A stretch of 8,831 bases of DNA, taken from the NCBI GenBank assembly GCA_030631415.1, contig DAOVLE010000217.1, positions 1 to 8,831 of the forward strand, written 5' to 3'. Of this stretch, positions 6,615-8,831 are shown one piece after another (position 1 is the stretch's first letter; every line of letters starts with the position of its first letter). The position numbers were made by a program, and so were the translations under genes. The notes below the pieces were generated by a model, which saw nothing but the letters and a program-made list of their open reading frames with translations, did no database searches and was not told where the DNA came from. This DNA comes from JAAEQG01 sp023133475 (GTDB lineage: Bacteria > Planctomycetota > Phycisphaerae > UBA1845).

Positions 6615-7127
6615 TGCTGTTCCACGAAGTTGATCTCGTCTTGTTCATTTTCGGTTTTTCGCGCTCCACGCTCCCGAGATAAAGACTTCCTGGAGGAGTT
6701 TTGTACGTGCCGAGATCGTCGTGGTCAATCGTGCCGCGTGATTCCTCGTCATGGGGCAACTTTGGTTGGGGTCGCCCGGTGAGAGAACCTCACGCCGGTA
6801 AATATGACGAATTGACCTCATTGCGACAACGGGGAGGGAGTGGCCTGAGGCTCTCCAGCCTCTCCCTTACCCTCTGCGACGGAACGATATGCCATTGCGA
6901 TGTCATTGTGATCCGTGCCATGTTGCATGATTTCCGTCGCCCCCTTCGGTTGGGTGGCCATGCACACGCTGCGCGAAAGCGTGCGGCGCGGAACATGGTC
7001 AAGGGCCACCTCGAAAGGTCATCGGGCAAATCGCAACGTTATCGAGGGTGGCCCTTGACCATGCCACCCACCGGCCCTCACAAATTCCCCAGTCCGGCAC
7101 TTTCAACCTCGGGTTCGAGCACGTTGC
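6615..7127. other. Gap without a convincing gene; hairpins and one long inverted repeat
   Basis: About 510 bases between the ends of the convergent mgtE and coiled-coil genes. It holds a 6-bp hairpin GAGGCT/AGCCTC (6847-6862), another CACGCT/AGCGTG (6965-6983), and a 17-bp inverted repeat (6994-7063). A plus-strand frame from GTG 6707 has a good Shine-Dalgarno site (GGAGGAG, 6692-6698), but its product is rich in Arg, Ser and Pro without recognisable folds and runs deep into the opposite strand of the next gene. A minus-strand frame at 6818-6961 could encode 47 residues (MATQPKGATEIMQHG...) with no visible ribosome site. Neither is supported well enough to annotate. The segment may be decayed sequence. 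Confidence 0.5.
6994..7063. repeat. 17-bp perfect inverted repeat with 36-base loop
   Basis: CATGGTCAAGGGCCACC (6994-7010) and its exact reverse complement (7047-7063) flank a 36-base loop; TCGA at 7011-7014 and 7042-7045 extends the stem after a one-base bulge. Neither strand shows a T-tract after the stem, so it is not a typical intrinsic terminator, although it lies 65 bases past the end of the minus-strand gene. It does not resemble the GTAGGG repeats. Confidence 0.85.
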
Positions 7128-8693
7128 TCAGGAAGGCTCCTCATGACAATAATGCGATGCGAACCCGGTCACCCGCCATCCGTCTCTTTGGCTGGGTTCC
7201 GCCCTGGCTAGAACCAAGGTGGCGCCAAGCATTTCCGACCCCCCCGGCCAATTTCTGTACACAAAGTGGACGGAAACCTCACGGGCGCCCAAAGATACTG
7301 ACACCCCCTCAAAGCGGAAACCAGGGTGGAGCACCACAGCTGCCAGCGGGCCCCAATTCGACTGATCGAAGCTCGCCCCGGCAAGAGCCTGACGCTTTGT
7401 GTCGTCCCGCCGGACGGCAGCGTCGAGCGCTCGAACGATGGTTTCGCGAAGGTTTCCAAGATCGCCGCCTCTATCTCCAAGCCGCACAGGAATAAGGGCA
7501 CTGGCAGAGAACTTCTCCGCCCGGCGCCGCATGGAATCTGCGTGGGCGAAATACATCTCGGACTTGAGGTCTGCTGCGACAGCGTGGTCTGTCTTCCACA
7601 AAGTGGGCAAATCAAAAGATTGCAGAGCCGGATCGGAACCGGACAGAACCTTCACTTCGCTCGAACCCGACATGCCCCAAACCCGCGCCCAGAGTGTAGT
7701 AATAGTCCAAACGCCGGAAACAATCCCAACTCGTCCAAAGTATATATACTTGCTGTCAAAGGTTTCAACCACCGCCGCGTTCTTCTCGATATCCCAGTTG
7801 TTCCGGTCCGGAAACGTAATACAACACATCCGTCTCAATGTCTCGGCTGCCAGCACACGTTGTTCCTGGTCGTCAGACAACCATATCTCCACGACCCCTT
7901 TCATCCAATGATCATCCGATTGGGCCACCGCGATTAACTTGGTTGGATGGGCGGGATCACCGACGCTGGCCCACACTTGGAATCCAGGCTCGTTGTCTAC
8001 GGCGATCTCGTGGATGGTTTTGTAACTGAGGCCTTCCAATTCGTCCAGGGCTTGAGCGTTCTCGGCAGAGGGATTCTCGGCGAAAGCCGTCAGCAGTTTC
8101 ACCGGATCGATCAGGTACTCGCTTCGGATCTCGTCGGCCAATGTCGCGATCTCGGAATCCCCCGCCAGAGCGTCGTTCTTCAACACCAGGTTGACGAAGC
8201 GCTTCACATCTTCCTTCAACGGCCCCACTTTTTCCGCATACTGCTTCTGGCGTTGCTCAACCTCTTTGTTAGCGTCTTGCAGCTTTTGCTCGGCGCGTTG
8301 TTTTGCCTCTTCGGCTTTTGACTGTGCCGCAATGGCTTTGTCGGCTTTTTGTGCCTCCTCGGCGGTATTCTGCTGAACTCGGGCCAACTCACCCTGAAGC
8401 GCCTTTAGGGCGTCGAGCCCGTTGCGGACGTTTTGGATCATGGTCTCGTGCATGTTCCCGACGGCGACATATGTTTCGCGCAGCGATTGATTGGCATCAT
8501 TCAACTGCTTCTGGGTTTCCCGAGTCGCATCCTGGCGAGCCTTTTCCGCATCGCCGGCCTGCTCCTGAAACTTGTAGAATCCGTACACAACGCCGATCAG
8601 GATGAGAACGCCGACGCCAAACCTACGCGAAATCTCCGTGGCGAAATCCCAGAACGTGCGGCCCGCGTAGGGCTGAGTCTGTTCCTTGGCCAT
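7128..8693 (-). CDS. Hypothetical membrane-anchored coiled-coil protein
   Basis: I do not recognise this 521-residue protein. ATG 8693 is set by AAGGAGG (8699-8705), five bases upstream. A short N-terminal segment (1-24, with RR at 23-24) precedes a single hydrophobic helix GVGVLILIGVVYGF (26-39), so it is probably anchored with a short cytoplasmic tail and the bulk outside. Residues about 44-165 are charged, Ala/Gln/Glu/Lys-rich and heptad-like (AEEAQKADKAIAAQSKAEEA), a likely coiled coil. Residues 166-225 look helical. Residues 230-350 are rich in Trp and beta-type sequence (FQVWASVGD, VVEIWLSDDQEQRV, GVWTITTLWARVWG), with a CC pair at 290-291. The final 75 residues (VVLHPGFRFEG...GWRVTGFASHY) look like a compact alpha/beta domain. 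There are no catalytic motifs I can name. The layout suggests a structural or scaffold role at the envelope, but this is inference. The gene stands alone and converges with mgtE. Confidence 0.85.
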   Translation of the reverse strand: MAKEQTQPYAGRTFWDFATEISRRFGVGVLILIGVVYGFYKFQEQAGDAEKARQDATRETQKQLNDANQSLRETYVAVGNMHETMIQNVRNGLDALKALQGELARVQQNTAEEAQKADKAIAAQSKAEEAKQRAEQKLQDANKEVEQRQKQYAEKVGPLKEDVKRFVNLVLKNDALAGDSEIATLADEIRSEYLIDPVKLLTAFAENPSAENAQALDELEGLSYKTIHEIAVDNEPGFQVWASVGDPAHPTKLIAVAQSDDHWMKGVVEIWLSDDQEQRVLAAETLRRMCCITFPDRNNWDIEKNAAVVETFDSKYIYFGRVGIVSGVWTITTLWARVWGMSGSSEVKVLSGSDPALQSFDLPTLWKTDHAVAADLKSEMYFAHADSMRRRAEKFSASALIPVRLGDRGGDLGNLRETIVRALDAAVRRDDTKRQALAGASFDQSNWGPLAAVVLHPGFRFEGVSVSLGAREVSVHFVYRNWPGGSEMLGATLVLARAEPSQRDGWRVTGFASHYCHEEPS

Positions 8694-8755
8694 GGTAGCC
8701 TCCTTCCGCTTGTCCCCTCTGCATGAACCCGAATGCGGGTGGAAACGTGCCGCTC

Positions 8756-8784
8756 AGTCTACCACGGTTCGCGGAGGAAGTCAC
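8756..8784 (-). promoter_or_regulatory. Candidate promoter of the coiled-coil gene
   Basis: On the minus strand GTGACT (8784-8779), a 17-base spacer, then TAGACT (8761-8756): four of six matches to each sigma70 hexamer at ideal spacing. It would give a leader of about 55 bases with an ACCCG/CGGGT mini-hairpin (8727-8740) and the strong ribosome site. The palindromic repeat at 8790 ends just upstream of the -35 box. Confidence 0.35.
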
Positions 8785-8789
8785 CAGAT

Positions 8790-8831
8790 GTAGGGTGGGT
8801 GGAACCTCGCGGAGCGAGGTGGAACCCACCA
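8790..8831. repeat. Palindromic repeat, GTAGGGTGGGTGG type, cut by the window end
   Basis: Begins GTAGGGTGGGTGGAACCTCG, the same opening 14 bases as the 4999-5043 palindrome, followed by GGA and a returning arm GCGAGGTGGAACCCACC. The returning arm is not an exact complement (two GG for TC-type changes near 8820), and its final bases lie beyond the window. It lies upstream of the minus-strand coiled-coil gene, again in an intergenic position. Confidence 0.85.

Noticed and set aside
6707..7495. Plus-strand frame starting at GTG 6707 (or TTG 6701) after a strong GGAGGAG site
   Set aside because: The product is Arg/Ser/Pro-rich without recognisable domains and its second half lies antisense to the well-supported coiled-coil gene, so it is probably not coding.
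1..8831. CRISPR array, tRNA, rRNA, toxin-antitoxin or phage-defence genes
   Set aside because: No regularly spaced repeats, cloverleaf, rRNA segments or defence-type motifs were seen on either strand.

Overview
The window is a high-GC bacterial chromosome segment with four intact protein genes, one decayed insertion sequence and several copies of a short palindromic repeat that begins GTAGGGYGGG. The gene set (ChaN-type lipoprotein fusion, AGXT2-like aminotransferase, MgtE, membrane-anchored coiled-coil protein), the clean Shine-Dalgarno sites and the palindromes in gaps between genes would fit an environmental Planctomycetota-like genome. That assignment is an inference from general impression. 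No rRNA or marker gene is present to confirm it.

Layout. Positions 3-892 hold an insertion sequence remnant of the IS1634/IS4-like group. It has recognisable terminal inverted repeats, but its transposase has lost about two thirds of its length through two internal deletions. Positions 1048-3267 (+) encode a 739-residue exported or lipid-anchored protein: an N-terminal ChaN/Tiki-type haem-binding domain followed by about 400 residues that look like a catalytically dead alpha/beta-hydrolase fold and a distal segment with weak chelatase-like character. Positions 3515-4894 (-) encode a PLP-dependent class III aminotransferase of the alanine-glyoxylate aminotransferase 2 type, convergent with the ChaN gene. 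Positions 5175-6560 (+) encode an MgtE magnesium channel/transporter, divergent from the aminotransferase. Positions 6561-7127 are a gap of about 570 bases with hairpins and a long inverted repeat but no convincing gene. Positions 7128-8693 (-) encode an unrecognised 521-residue protein with one N-terminal membrane helix, a coiled coil and a large C-terminal region.

The genes do not form an operon: neighbours are convergent or divergent, and each appears to be its own transcription unit with its own strong ribosome binding site. The linking theme is the palindromic repeat family. Copies sit in the ChaN/aminotransferase gap (3462-3518, where the repeat overlaps the aminotransferase stop codon), in the aminotransferase/mgtE gap (4999-5043, a perfect 21-bp stem), just after mgtE (6590-6610, a half copy that could act as terminator) and at the right edge (8790-8831, cut by the window end). 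No CRISPR array, tRNA, rRNA or defence system is visible. The least ordinary items are the ChaN fusion protein, the repeat family, and the orphan coiled-coil membrane protein.
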